In this document: in pieces, positions 11,376 to 23,525 of the stretch
Layout of the letters: each line of letters begins with the position of its first letter
How positions within the stretch are numbered: position 1 is the stretch's first letter
Source: Hofstenia miamia
Taxonomy: Eukaryota; Xenacoelomorpha; Acoela
Direction: 5' to 3'
Length of the DNA stretch: 64,000 bases
Assembly (NCBI GenBank): GCA_004352715.1
Contig: SCFE01000052.1
Location: 1,495,327-1,559,326, forward strand
Made by a program: the position numbers and the translations under genes
Notes under the pieces: generated by a model
Seen by the model: only the letters and a program-made list of their open reading frames with translations
The model's database searches: none
What the model was told of the DNA's origin: nothing

Positions 11376-12093
11376 AGTAAAAAATAGTAGTCATGAATAC
11401 AATGTTAAAAATCTATATTAGACCAAAAAGATCCCAAATTTGGAATGGTTCTTAACAACTTTACAAGAGTTAGTCGAAGGATCTTTAAAAAGATCTTTTT
11501 CGATCCAACATTCTTTAAAAATTTGCAGCAATTTCTTATAAATTCAAAGGTTTGTTGCATGTTGAAAAACGTTTACAATTGTGGATTTAAAAATATGAAA
11601 TAGATGGACTTCATCCATCCAAGTTATAATTATTCGTAAATTCCGCCTAAAGCCATTGTTTTGCTTTCTGTTTGGTATATTTTGAGCTATACAATTGCAG
11701 GATAAATGAAGTCGTTTGAGTATATTAACCTAGGCTACAAATCAACTTAATAATAATATGCTTATTACCTTAGTTGACCACAGTACTACGCAGTCCACTA
11801 GCGGACCAGACTTTGGCTTGCGTGACCTTGTGAATCTAAAATAGCTTGGAAATTTGAATTTGCACACTAACAATTTTTTTCAAATTGATTTCGATAATTA
11901 TATTAACATTTCGACATATGTTTGCTTTGGGTAAGTTATTTATTAATTTCATATGTTGCTCATTTTAACATCTTAAGAAGCTTGCATCAATAAACAGTAA
12001 CCAGAATGATCCAGGCATATACATTTTGCTTAATGTGCTTATAAACACTTTTAAGATTTCAGCACCCTCCGAACGCAGATTGTTCAACCAGGC
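11376..12093. other. Intergenic AT-rich spacer
   Basis: No gene, repeat or RNA feature recognised between the end of AQR and the first retrotransposon remnant. Confidence 0.5.
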
Positions 12094-13487
12094 TTGTCCA
12101 TTGGAGTTGGAGTACAATTGGACATTGGAATTGGTTCGACAAGCGAAATTAGCAACTCATTGGACTCAAATTTTTTAAATTTTCAAAATACTAACTCTGT
12201 TTTCATAATAATAGCTCATAGTATTAAACGATCTACATTGTATACGAATTTAATAATACTTTTAGTTGATCTGGCTGACGATGATGAAATCTTTCAAAAA
12301 TGGTTTTCCTGTTATATCAAATTATCAACTTGGATATGGAGTGCCGAAAGGATGTGAATCAGCCGCCCATATGGGCAAAACTCATACCTGTTTTTCGGTG
12401 ATCAAATAATTTTATCTAGTGTAGGAGCTCAGCAAGGAGATCCGGAAGGTCCTCCTCTTTTTTCGGATATAATAAATCCTATTATACAACATTTTTCTTG
12501 TGATTTAAACGTTTGGTACCTTGATGACGGCAACTTTGCAGACAATTATCAGAAAGTCATTGCTACGTACAGTTATCTCAAAACGGAAGCGGAAAAAATT
12601 GGTCTATCTGTTAACCCTAGCAAGTGTGAAATTGTCTTTTTAGGTTCACCTGTTAATGGGAAAAAGAAAAAAATCATGCAAGAATTCTACGAAGTATGCC
12701 CTGGCGTAAGTGAAACCGAAATAAAGGACTTAGTTATCCTTGGGGCACCAATTGGAGATAAGGCTGTTGAGAATTGTTTATCAGAGAAACTTAATACTTT
12801 CTCTAATATGGCTAAAAATTTGGAAAAAATTGACACACATTATGCTTTTTTTCTTTTAAAAAATTGTTTGCATGTGCCTAAGATGAACTATTTTTTGAGG
12901 ACTGCTCCTTATTTTCTTAAAAAGAAAATTTTAATTAAATTTGATCAATGTCTAATTGAATGTTTGAAAAAGACATGCAACATTGGGTTAAATTCTCTCG
13001 CCTCCATGCAAATACAGCTACCCGTACGTCTTAGTGGAATGGGTATCCCCTCCGTTGTAAATATTGCCCCTTCAGCTTATTTAGCGTCTGTGACTGGATC
13101 TTTCAAGCTAATAAGCAATATATTGCATGGAAAGACACTTCCCGACATTTATTCTAATTCAGCCATTCGTGCATGGCAAAACCAAGTGTCCTCCACTGTT
13201 TTACCCTGTGACTCACCTTTTCAAAAGGATTGGCTGGAACCGGTACATGAAAAAATTTTCAGTGACATCATTTCTGGATGCAACGAATACAATAAAAAAA
13301 GATTAACCGCCTTTAAAGGCAAATTTCAAGGTTCCTGGTTGAATGCACTGCCATGAAAATCTCTGGGTTTAAAATGTACTGACGCTCAATTTAGAATTAG
13401 TTTTGCTCTACGTACGGGCTCTAAAATTTGTGAAAAACATATTTGTTCATGTGAAACACCTGTTGATGAAATAGACAAAGGTAGATA
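12094..13487 (+). pseudogene. Non-LTR retrotransposon reverse transcriptase remnant
   Basis: The plus strand encodes a reverse transcriptase in broken frames. Pieces near 12160-12400 include HSIKRSTL (remains of the catalytic A motif), NYQLGYGVPKGCESAAHM and YGQNSYLFFGDQ. From about 12430 the frame is open: GAQQGDPEGPPLFSD (motif B), WYLDDGNFAD (motif C with the DD pair near 12513-12530), then GLSVNPSKCE. It runs into a 226-codon stretch to 13356. An in-frame TGA at 13354 replaces one codon; the frame then continues through FRISFALRTGSKICEKHICS to about 13485, where the usual zinc-binding tail is lost. The element is 5'-truncated, has frameshifts and one stop, and looks moderately young. The ILSSVGAQQGDP and CSCETPVDE pattern is common in invertebrate non-LTR elements; I do not assign a clade. 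Confidence 0.85.
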
Positions 13488-14449
13488 AAACAGAATAAGC
13501 CCATAACAAACGTCACATAATTATTCAGATATACTTCTTATTGTCGCTTAAGATTAAGGTTGGTTAAGTCAAAACGTGAAACTTCTGCAAGTTTCGTGCA
13601 AAAGGGTTAGCTGGGGCATTTGTCAATGTAGTTGCTAGGCTAGGGGGTTCTAGAAGATAGAACTCCATTTTGCGAGCCCGAAAACTCCAGATATTGCCAT
13701 CGTAAGGGTAAATGAGTTAAAAATCAAATTCTAAGTTTCCCAAATAGGGTAAAAAATACCCAAAACAAAAAAATCGTCCCATATTAAGAAAACAATCAAA
13801 ACATTCAGTTGCGGGGAACCTTGAACGATTATTTTCCAGTATTGTATTTGGTCACATTACCCCTAAAGAAACGCTATGGTTTCCTAAGTCATAAAAATTC
13901 AGTTTATAGTTCTCCTTTAAGCAGATTCAAGCAGATTCATAGATATTACTCATTATATTACGTACCATTTACTTAATAGCCAAAAAAAGAACTATGGTTT
14001 ATATAATTGACTAAAGTGAATTTTCATATATATGTATTTGAATGACTAATGGTGATGTTTTACATGTGGGATAACATATTTCTATAGAAGTCCTTAAAGC
14101 AGGGCTATAAGTCATCAACTCATCTTGAATAACAAATATCACACACAGTCCAGTCATAAAAAACAATGATATATTTGAGCAATTGAGTATACTCAATAAT
14201 GGAAGCAGTAAATTGTCTATATTTGTTAACTTTGAGCAAAACTAGTCCTTAGTGGGTTAGCATGATCTCTACCATGTGGATTTCAAACTAGTATCCCAAT
14301 GAGGATATCTTAATATTAAAATACAAAAGAGCCAAATAGATTGCAACCATAAGCTTCATGCTGGCTTCTTGAACATTAATTGCATGAAATTTTATAAATT
14401 ATAGTATATTTATTAAAAATTCATGATAAGTGAGATTTTGCAGCAAATA
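13488..14449. other. Spacer, no feature recognised
   Basis: Slightly less AT-rich at 13560-13720, possibly the 3' remains of the preceding retroelement, otherwise featureless. No tail repeat or target-site duplication identified. Confidence 0.4.
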
Positions 14450-14509
14450 TAAAATCTTATCCCCTAAGCTACATGTACTTCCACAGAATTGCTAAAATAA
14501 TTTTATTTC

Positions 14510-15255
14510 TAATAGATTGTTAATAATGAATGGAATGCCCCAAGGATCTGCATTATTTAATTCATAAATAATGACATTGACAGCCATCTTAATATCAGTT
14601 GCATCCAATATACTAATGACACCTTATTGTATCCAAATGGCATGCTTCGAGGAGATAATGCCATTTTCAATTACCAATTGATTTCATACATTTTTGCATT
14701 TGAAATAGTAACTTTTTTGTAGCACTATTGAGTGTGTGGTAATTAAAATTGTGCAAGGGTGGTGTGCTGTAGCCATTATTTATTATAGTGTATTGCCTGA
14801 AGGAACTGAAAAATATGTGAGTATAAATTCTAAGAAGGTTTATCTTAAAATCATTAGAATTATAATTACAAATCTAGGTGTGCTAAACTTTTTCTTAAGG
14901 TATGTCTAATGCAATTCAAATTTTGTAGAATCTAAATACATTGTTCAGGTTTTTTTCTGTAGACAAAAATTATGATGACAATGTATTTTTACAATAACTA
15001 AGTTTGGTTTCCGCATATCTAATTGAGTATTCAATAGACGATAGAAATATTACCCAAAGGAAACTACAAATAACAAATCCATCTTTTTTTCCCCTGTAAA
15101 ACATCATATAAGCCTAATTGAGATTTACAGACAACGGGGTTTTAAGGTCATGCAAACATTAAATAGTAACTAACCCAAATTAAGTATTAATCCTAAGAGC
15201 CTTGCAATTTTTACAATTTGTGAAGGTTATTACCAAAAGTTTTCCAAAGAGCTAC
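14510..15255 (+). pseudogene. Strongly decayed second non-LTR reverse transcriptase remnant
   Basis: Near 14527 the plus strand reads NGMPQGSALF, then one stop, then NDIDSHLNISCIQYTNDT. These are motif B (GxPQGS) and the palm motif that normally reads YADDT, with YTND in place of YADD. Further down, about 14780-14900, VLPEGTEKYVSINSKKVYLK resembles the thumb/C-terminal region where QKRAIRII usually lies. Stops and frame changes are frequent, so this is an old dead copy. It differs from the elements on either side. Confidence 0.5.
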
Positions 15256-15608
15256 AAACCCTGATTTTCACACAGTGGGCTATTTTCAGAAAAAAAAAAA
15301 TTTTTGGGGCAGCTGGTGCTCTCATGGGCTCTAAAACGCATTATTTTCAGAAATCTAGGTATGAAAAGAATTGCAAAGTTGTTTGCAAAATATATATTTT
15401 CTTTTAATAAAGATATTTTCATACACAGGTTTTTTATATAATCCTTGAAAAAAACTAGACAATTAAGAAAGGCGAGACAATTTAAAATTTTCGAATGAGT
15501 GTAGTACGTTATTATCGTTAAAAAGCATTTCCCATTTAAAAGGGAATTTTTTCAGTTTTTTTTTGAGTTTTAATTTATGATCTAAATTTTTTCCTATTTT
15601 TGTTTCGG

Positions 15609-16083
15609 GGTGGGGAAAAATATAAAAAAATTTTTCTTAAAATATAAAATTTTTTGAAAATTTTTTTTAATTTAAATTTAAAAAAATTAAAACATTTTTA
15701 ATTTGGGGTAAAGGGATAATTTTTATTTTTTTCGGTTGTTTGGGACATTTTCATGTTTTTTTGCGAAAATTTGTGTTTTTAAGGACCCAATTAAAGGTTT
15801 TTACAAAAAAAAACGATATTTTTAGTTTTTATTTTTAAAAAGAAAAAAGCAAAATTTTAAAAGTGATAAAACCAGAGCAATTTTTTAATTGTTTTAAAAA
15901 GTATTTTTAAAATTTTTTTGATGATAAAAATACCCAAACCCCGATGCCCTTTTTTAAAATTTTTACATTTAAAAATTTTTTAAAATTTAAACCCTTTTCG
16001 ATTTTAAAACCCAAAAAGCTGATAGATTTACTTTTTTTTTTTTATACATGGGTTTTATTTAATTTAAATTTTTTTTTGAGACT
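15609..16083 (+). repeat. Low-quality duplicate of 16085-16555 (assembly artefact)
   Basis: Sequence before the lone N at 16084 is a degraded version of the sequence after it. Landmarks keep order: GGTGGGGAAAAATAT against GGTGAAAACTATAAT, TAATTTAAATTTAAA in both, CCCCGATGCCC against CCCCAGATGCC, AAAGCTGATAGATT against ATAGCTGATAGATT, and TGAGACT at both ends. Differences are almost all lengthened or merged homopolymer runs, as in unreliable read ends. The homopolymer-rich stretch seems to begin earlier, near 15290-15530. The retroelement sequence here should be read from the second copy only. Confidence 0.85.
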
Positions 16084-16138
16084 NGGTGAAAACTATAATA
16101 ATATTTATCTAAGCATATAAATTTTTGAGAACGTTCAT

Positions 16139-17930
16139 TTAATTTAAATTTAAATGAATTAAATGCATTTGAATTTGGTAGTAAGGCGATATTTTGTATT
16201 TTAGTCGATAGTTGGATACATTGTCATGTTTTTGAGCGAAATTGAGTGTTTTAAGAGACCAATTGAAGGTTTTAGACAAAAGAATGCGATATTTCGAGTT
16301 TATATTTGTAAAGAGAAATGAGCAATATTGAAAGTGTGATAAGCAGAGAGCATTTATTAATTGTTTGTAAAATGTATTTGAAATATTTCTTAGATGATAA
16401 AGATACCTAACCCCAGATGCCATTTTTAAAATTTTTGACATTAAGAATTGTTCAAAATTTAAATCATTGTCGATTTCAACACCTAAATAGCTGATAGATT
16501 CACTTTGTTTTATTGATACATGGTTTATATTAAGTTCAATGTTTTTTGTGAGACTTTTGAATGTCTTAGGAGAAAATATTGTAAATTGTGTTCTTTCAAT
16601 ATTTACTTTCAGTTCATTATTTATAAAATATGTTGTTAGATTTTCAATATCATTTTGCAGGCCTTTATTTGCTTTAAAAGCATTTATATTATATTAGTAC
16701 TTATAAGACAGGTATCATCTGCATATTGATAAATTTTACTGTATTTTACATTTTGGGTTATGTCATTCACGAAGATTGCAAATAAGATGGGACCGGGAAC
16801 TGTGCACTGGGGCACCCGCGGTTAGTTATAATATATTTTGATATTTTGACATTAAGTGTAACTCTTTGCTGTCGATTTTCAAGGAAAGTCATTATTAAGT
16901 TAACAGATTTGTTATCAAAGTTATAATATATTAATTTTCCCCCTAATGAAAAATAAAAGCTTTGCTTAAATCAAGAAGGGCAACACAACTACATTTATTA
17001 AGGGCTAAATTAGATTTTATTTGTTCTGATATTGATAAAATTGCATCTTGCGTGCTATAACCACGACAAAAACAAATTATTTTTTCGAGAAAATATTTTC
17101 AGATTTCAAATAGACGTTTATTTGATTATTTAATAATTTCTCAAACGGTTTACTAAAAGGTCTATAATTTTTTTGCGTTTAGAGGGTCACCTTTTTTAAA
17201 TAGAAGCCTTATGTCAGATTTTTTGAAATTTTCGGGAAATTCGTTATCAATAATGCATTGGTTAAATGCGAATAACAGATACTCACTAAAGATATGGAAA
17301 AAGCGCTTAATAATAATAATTGGAAGACTATAAGAGGCAGTTGATTTATTTGTGTCTAAGTTTTTTATTATGGTTTCTAATTCACTACCATTTGCGAGTC
17401 TAAAAGAAAAGCATGTTTTTGCTGTGCATTTAGGGAAGTGATCCAAATTCAATACGTTAACAAGTGAAAATGCAACCGTAAACAACATTTCTAGCTTCAA
17501 ATGTCTGAATACGCTTAATAAATTTATTTGCATAGATATATTTGAAGAAATGTGCATAACCTAAATGTGTCAAATTTATTTGTAATACCATTTGCGGAAA
17601 AAAACACGTTTTTAAAGTAAACTTCATCTTTAGCGAATTTATTTTGAGTGTAAGTTAACTATTTGGTTTACGGCATGTTAACGTAAAACACCATTTCGTT
17701 AACGGTGTTGTTAACGTATTGAATTTGGATCACTTCCCTTATTAATATTCTCCTTACTTTTATATTTAGAGAAATTGAAGTTGCCAAGTTCTTTTAATGT
17801 TATGTTTAGGTCGTCTATTGTTTTTGTTTTTTCTGTCCTAATTTTGTTACCAATTTATAATTCGTTAATGTCAGTTGAAATTCTTTTACTTTTTCCCAGA
17901 ACTTTATGAATATGAAAGTGCATGTCCGCA
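16139..17930 (-). pseudogene. CR1/Jockey-type non-LTR reverse transcriptase remnant
   Basis: Read on the minus strand from about 17930, the protein pieces follow the order of a Jockey/CR1-like reverse transcriptase. NKIRTEKTKTIDDLNITLKE lies near 17850. IIKNLDTNKSTASYSLPI and IRLLFKKGDPLNAKKL fall in 17557-17162. RGYSTQDAILSISEQI and ALLDLSKAF (motif A) lie near 17060-16950. The catalytic motif QYADDTCLIS sits at about 16709-16731. A tail with SISYLGVEIDNDLNFEQFL and LYHLRNISNTFYKQLINAL ends at the stop at 16139. Motif A loses its following Asp region to a frameshift and several frames are used, so the copy is inactive, though well preserved. The endonuclease domain is missing, as expected of a 5'-truncated insertion. 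Confidence 0.85.
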
Positions 17931-18217
17931 ACCAATCCTGTCCGGTTCATTTCAATAAATCCCAATTCAGCCATTTTTGTGATTCGTGTCAAAAATAGTC
18001 ATTCAGTTTTAGGAAAATGCTAGAAATGACAAAAATTGCATGGAAAATGAAAATCCTAAATTGCCTTTTAGAAGAATATCAAATTCTAATGTAAAATTTC
18101 ACTAAACTTTAGCTTTGAGTCAAATCAATTTTTTTTTTATTTTGGCCAATTTTCTGCAATACGGGTTCTACCAAGGCAGATCTAGTTCGTCTTCTGCAAC
18201 ATCTTGCCCCGACATCG

Positions 18218-18218
18218 N
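18218..18218. other. Isolated single N
   Basis: A fourth single N. Unlike those at 7744, 16084 and 22460, I see no duplicated sequence on its two sides, so it may be a plain ambiguous base or a joint with no overlap. Confidence 0.7.
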
Positions 18219-18452
18219 CAGGCTCGGTTCTAATTTTGACTTGCATAATCGCCAAGATGAGTTCAGATTATCTGTCAGTTGATTACAATTTCATCAGCAG
18301 ATAAAAGTAGATAAAGTGAATACTCAACCAATTTATGGCATAACAACAAGATTTCTGCTATCTCATAAATATATGCTGATGAAATTCGATAGACAGAATG
18401 ATATTAAAACTCAACTTTTATTTTTGTTAAACCTAATTGTTTACTTTAAATA

Positions 18453-18680
18453 GCCAACAAATTCAGAAAACCCTAATTACTGAAGTTGACGCCAATGTGT
18501 CGGTGAGGGAAATGCATCCAGTGTTGAGACAATTCAATTACGCCCCCTTAATAACTAGCATTAGTACGTATATTGCAAAAATTTTGGCATTGATCTGGAA
18601 GAAGAGAAAGAGGATATATTTTGTTTTTTAGGTGATGTAGAGTTTGTCCTTGTTTCAGGATCAAGCCCAAGATAGAAGTA
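18453..18680 (+). other. Unrecognised coding-like stretch with one frame change
   Basis: After an AG at about 18451-18452 the plus strand reads QQIQKTLITEVDANVSVREM and HPVLRQFNYAPLITSISTYI. Dropping one base near 18573 lets it continue as CKNFGIDLEEEKEDIFCF, LGDVEFVLVSGSSPR and a stop. The amino-acid make-up is more protein-like and the DNA less AT-rich than its surroundings. I do not recognise the family. It could be a broken exon, a pseudogene or an element piece. Confidence 0.25.
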
Positions 18681-19511
18681 ATCTAAATTTTAATTGATTC
18701 TGTAAAAATATATTTCCGTTCCGAGTATATATGGAACGCTTCTTTATTAGCTTACTCTGTACAATGCAGCATTTGCATACCGAGTTAGGTATTTTTGCAT
18801 TATTTGAAAATAGAATTTAATTTCAAATACTTTCCATTTAAAATTGTTAAATTTGCCTTTAAGAGATTCCCCGTTCCTTATGATTAAGTAGAAGTGCATC
18901 AGATTCAATACATGTATTAACTGTTTTAGTTAAATAAAACTCTAATATTGTGCTGTTAAATCCCATTGTATTAGAAGACCTGAAATTTTGCATAAGCTAT
19001 CAAGTTATAATAAAAATTTTGATATGTTTTGTTGAATAAAAAATCAAGAAAAATTAGTTAACATATTTTACGATTAGTTCATATCTGTTCTCTATATTGA
19101 TCTTTTATTAAAATGAAAAATATTGAATTTCAATTCTTATGTTAATCCAAAAAAATACTTCAAACGTTTAAATTTGAGCAATGGAACACGAACCTTTCTA
19201 AAATTCGCTTTTAAGAATTTAATAAAATTCAGAGATAATCAAAGTATTTTTCAAACTACGACATCAGAAAACTTCTTAAAATGAAATACTTTGAAAAAGC
19301 ATTGAAGAACTGTAGCAACATTAAATGGCTGTGTAGTAGTTTACAATGCTCATTTTTTGTCATTGCATTTTTCAAGGAACTAAAGTCATTTAATACAATC
19401 CAATAAATAATTATAAATAATAAATATGAGAATAATTAATCATATTTCTACTAGCGTTACTTTAAAGTAATAAATCGATTTTTACACGCTTTTTAAACAA
19501 TTTCATCTAAG

Positions 19512-19614
19512 CCTGTTAGGAAGTATTGAAAGTCTTTTACATGGAAATATCTATGAGGTTGCCCCTGCCCATGCAATCAAGAGGATTTGTGCTAGAACTT
19601 ATTCTTGTGCCTGA
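19512..19614 (+). other. Unrecognised candidate exon
   Basis: Follows a CATCTAAG acceptor-like site and reads LLGSIESLLHGNIYEVAPAH then AIKRICARTYSCA before a TGA. Short, unrecognised, and without a clear donor. It lies on the same strand and between two other coding-like stretches (18453 and 20527), the only reason to mention it. Confidence 0.2.
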
Positions 19615-20526
19615 AGTACATGCAAATATGAATTTTTTTCAATGAGAAATATTCAAATTATTTCCAGACGCGCGGTACGCAAAGTTTGAAATTGTCGCGC
19701 CTGAACAGAACAGCGACAAATTGTGAATTATAGAGGAGACAATTCGCCATCATGTGGTGTTTTCAGATTTTGAATGTCTTCATTGATGAGTTACAAATTA
19801 TTTGGGAAGCCATCACAGATTTTGAAAAATTCCTAGAAGAATTATTATTAAAAATTTGAAAGGTTCAATATTCTTAACTTCTTATATAATATCAATAATT
19901 TATATCATTAAAGAAGATGGATTGCAGTCCAATTGATTGAAATTTCTGAATTGTATGTAAAATCCCCAATTCGATTTCTTAGTAGCATAAAAATCTTAGT
20001 CATAGAACGTAATAAAATGTAGCAACGTTTTTTATTTAACAAATAGGTTAGGAATTTTTTCTAAATTATAAAAAATGTACATATAAACATAATTGGTGTT
20101 CATTAAGACAATTTTACCACGATTGTACACTAAATCGCTTGTATATGAATTTTCTATATAGTACAAATTACTCCCCTAATAATATCGGATTCATTTGTTT
20201 TTTGTTGAAGGATCACTACTAAGAAAATATTTCGATATACTTTAATAGTTTTAGATTTTCTACAGAATAGGGAATTGATTGAAGTAAATATAGACATGGC
20301 TATATACAGGCAATCACAACCAAGAATCGAAAAGGACTGAGGCAAAAAAATGAACAATGGAATTGAGGTGCGAACGACCATTTCTGCGAATTTTGGAATG
20401 CAGTATATTTTAAGTAATTTCCACGAATATCATCAGTTTGTTTTGCAGATTGTATTTAGCAAACTATTCCAGGGTCATAATTGCATATTGCTTTTGTTGT
20501 TTTTTTACATACTTTCTATCCTCTAG

Positions 20527-20790
20527 TGTTTTGCTCCTGTTTTCGATGACAGACCAGTTATTAAACTAAAAGCTGCTGACTACCGGGAAAAGCTAATTTT
20601 GCAGGCCAGCCGGGTTGACTTGGCCAGATTTTTGAAAAACTACATTCGTTGCGGGATGAGCCGACAAAATAATAACGAACCACTTCCACTCTTGTGTAGA
20701 AAGAGAAAACTACTCTTAAAAATGACAATATTTCGAAAAGAATTGAAACTAAGTTATTATATTTTTAATTCATTATATGCACATATGTAG
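20527..20790 (+). CDS. Unrecognised candidate 3' terminal exon
   Basis: A TTTCTATCCTCTAG acceptor-like site is followed directly by an open frame of 87 codons ending in TAG. It begins CFAPVFDDRPVIKLKAADYR, then EKLILQASRVDLARFLKNYI and RCGMSRQNNNEPLPLL; after that the sequence turns lysine-rich and AT-driven (RKRKLLLKMT), which may be past the true coding end. The first 55 residues have balanced composition and third-base variety unlike the spacer, so a real exon is plausible. I cannot name the family. There is no obvious upstream ATG nearby, which fits a last exon of a spliced gene. Confidence 0.4.
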   Translation, partial: CFAPVFDDRPVIKLKAADYREKLILQASRVDLARFLKNYIRCGMSRQNNNEPLPLLCRKRKLLLKMTIFRKELKLSYYIFNSLYAHM

Positions 20791-21394
20791 TTTATAAGAA
20801 ACAGCAATTACTTAATACATTAATCAATTAATGGATCATTATTGTGGCTTCAAGCAGAATGAACCAATACCATCGATTTTTTGCTTAGTAAATTAAATGT
20901 ATTATGCCTTCATTTCGAGTAGGAAAAACACCAGAATTAAAGATACAGTTAAATTTGAATTCAGCTGATAGCTCACAGCTGCTTAAGAAAAATCATCAAT
21001 TGTTTTTATTAAAGTTGTCAAATTACATAGTACAATATTAAGCATCTAGGTTATCATTAGATGAACTAGTTTTCAAAAACAGTCTTAAATAATTTACAGA
21101 TTTATTTCAAATTTCTTTTTTAGGTTGTTTATTGTAGCAGATTGCAATCAGTAGTTATTTTAATACCATTATAGATCACCTAAATTAAATTGCGAAACTC
21201 TCAAAGGAACACTTCTTATTTGTTCTTTTAAAACATTCCTACCTGGTATTGATTTATGCTTTTTGGTAAACCAGGCTCTTTAATCTAAGTCGAAATTATA
21301 TCTGTGTAAAAATTTAGTTATCAAATTCTAATATTTAATTTTGTGACACTCAATCAATCTATATGCAGTTGAATTACGTGAATTTGTATCTGTT
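20791..21394. other. Spacer, no feature
   Basis: AT-rich sequence with no recognisable gene or element. Confidence 0.5.
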
Positions 21395-23525
21395 AAAATT
21401 TATTTCCACATAGCTACTACTAGTGCACCATTAATAATCCATGAGTTAATGCTTGTATTTTTTAATTTTATTATTTTATATTTCTTAAATCTCTTAATTA
21501 TAAAAAAAACAATTCAAAAAATCTATTCAAAATTAAACGTTTTAGTAAACTGTAATATATATGTAGAATAAAATCTCAAAATAATACATTTATGAATAAA
21601 TTGGTTTTTGCACTTTGAAAAAAAATATATATACTTTTTAGTTAATGAATTTATCGTTAGTTTATGTAATACCGACATTCTTCCATATACTTCCTTACCT
21701 TAAGCGGCATAGATGTCTGCCTGAATCGGGTTGGGTGGTATATTTTTATATAAAGAAGCAGTAAATTTTGTTGTTGATTCCATGGGCGCTAAGACTGAAA
21801 ATTAGAGAATTTAAAACTAGTTCGAACTGCAATGTTCAAAATGTTGAATGATGAAAAATTTTGTTTTCATCATTAGCTGAATGTTGATCTTCAAACAGTT
21901 TGTCGCTTGTAGCCTGCTGTTTTGTCACTAATGATACTCTAGTAGGCTGTTGACTAAGACCTACCCCACTATCAATCAGTTTTATAGCAGTTGGCCAACA
22001 ACAAAACAACAAGTGTACTGTTACGTTGGTACGCTTTCAAACACCTATCATTATAAACTTGAACTTAACTAATGAAAGTATTCTTTGTATTCTCTTAGAT
22101 TTGGACTTAGCCTGCTTATTGCATCTGCACTTTGTGACACACACGTGAAATCAATACTATAAACGCACATTTTACTGTGACTTAAAATCTCACTGCGAAA
22201 AATGATTTTCTAATGTTTTCGCTGTTCTTAAGCCTTAAAATGGCTTTGACTGACGTCTCCGAAATTGAGAAAGCAACAGGTATGAATTGGGCAACACAAT
22301 ATTGGTAATCATAAATATTCAATCCTTGATTGCGACTATAACATGTTAAACTAGAATTAGAGAAAAATTCTCCAAATATAAAATGTTGATTCTGTCGTAT
22401 CTAACCTTAAGTATGTTTGATATTTAAGATATGCATAATTTTTTGGATGCGCCAACTGANAAAATTTATTTCCACATAGCTACTACTAGTGCACCATTAA
22501 TAATCCATGAGTTAATGCTTGTATTTTTTAATTTTATTATTTTATATTTCTTAAATCTCTTAATTATAAAAAAAACAATTCAAAAAATCTATTCAAAATT
22601 AAACGTTTTAGTAAACTGTAATATATATGTAGAATAAAATCTCAAAATAATACATTTATGAATAAATTGGTTTTTGCACTTTGAAAAAAAATATATATAC
22701 TTTTTAGTTAATGAATTTATCGTTAGTTTATGTAATACCGACATTCTTCCATATACTTCCTTACCTTAAGCGGCATAGATGTCTGCCTGAATCGGGTTGG
22801 GTGGTATATTTTTATATAAAGAAGCAGTAAATTTTGTTGTTGATTCCATGGGCGCTAAGACTGAAAATTAGAGAATTTAAAACTAGTTCGAACTGCAATG
22901 TTCAAAATGTTGAATGATGAAAAATTTTGTTTTCATCATTAGCTGAATGTTGATCTTCAAACAGTTTGTCGCTTGTAGCCTGCTGTTTTGTCACTAATGA
23001 TACTCTAGTAGGCTGTTGACTAAGACCTACCCCACTATCAATCAGTTTTATAGCAGTTGGCCAACAACAAAACAACAAGTGTACTGTTACGTTGGTACGC
23101 TTTCAAACACCTATCATTATAAACTTGAACTTAACTAATGAAAGTATTCTTTGTATTCTCTTAGATTTGGACTTAGCCTGCTTATTGCATCTGCACTTTG
23201 TGACACACACGTGAAATCAATACTATAAACGCACATTTTACTGTGACTTAAAATCTCACTGCGAAAAATGATTTTCTAATGTTTTCGCTGTTCTTAAGCC
23301 TTAAAATGGCTTTGACTGACGTCTCCGAAATTGAGAAAGCAACAGGTATGAATTGGGCAACACAATATTGGTAATCATAAATATTCAATCCTTGATTGCG
23401 ACTATAACATGTTAAACTAGAATTAGAGAAAAATTCTCCAAATATAAAATGTTGATTCTGTCGTATCTAACCTTAAGTATGTTTGATATTTAAGATATGC
23501 ATAATTTTTTGGATGCGCCAACTGA
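21395..23525 (+). repeat. Direct repeat of 1065 bp flanking a single N (probable assembly duplicate)
   Basis: 21395-22459 and 22461-23525 match at a constant offset of 1066, apparently without differences over every stretch I compared, and the lone N at 22460 separates them exactly. No coding content is recognised inside. Like the joint at 7744 this looks like an unmerged contig overlap rather than a biological duplication. Confidence 0.88.

Noticed and set aside
16139-16441. A separate 100-codon minus-strand gene
   Set aside because: It is the C-terminal part of the CR1/Jockey-type reverse transcriptase remnant, in phase with that element's other pieces.
18573-18680. Uridine phosphorylase exon, from a resemblance of GDVEFVLVSGSSPR to the GDVKFVCVGGSPSR motif
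   Set aside because: The sequence before it does not fit the family, a frame change is needed and a stop follows at once; resemblance too short.
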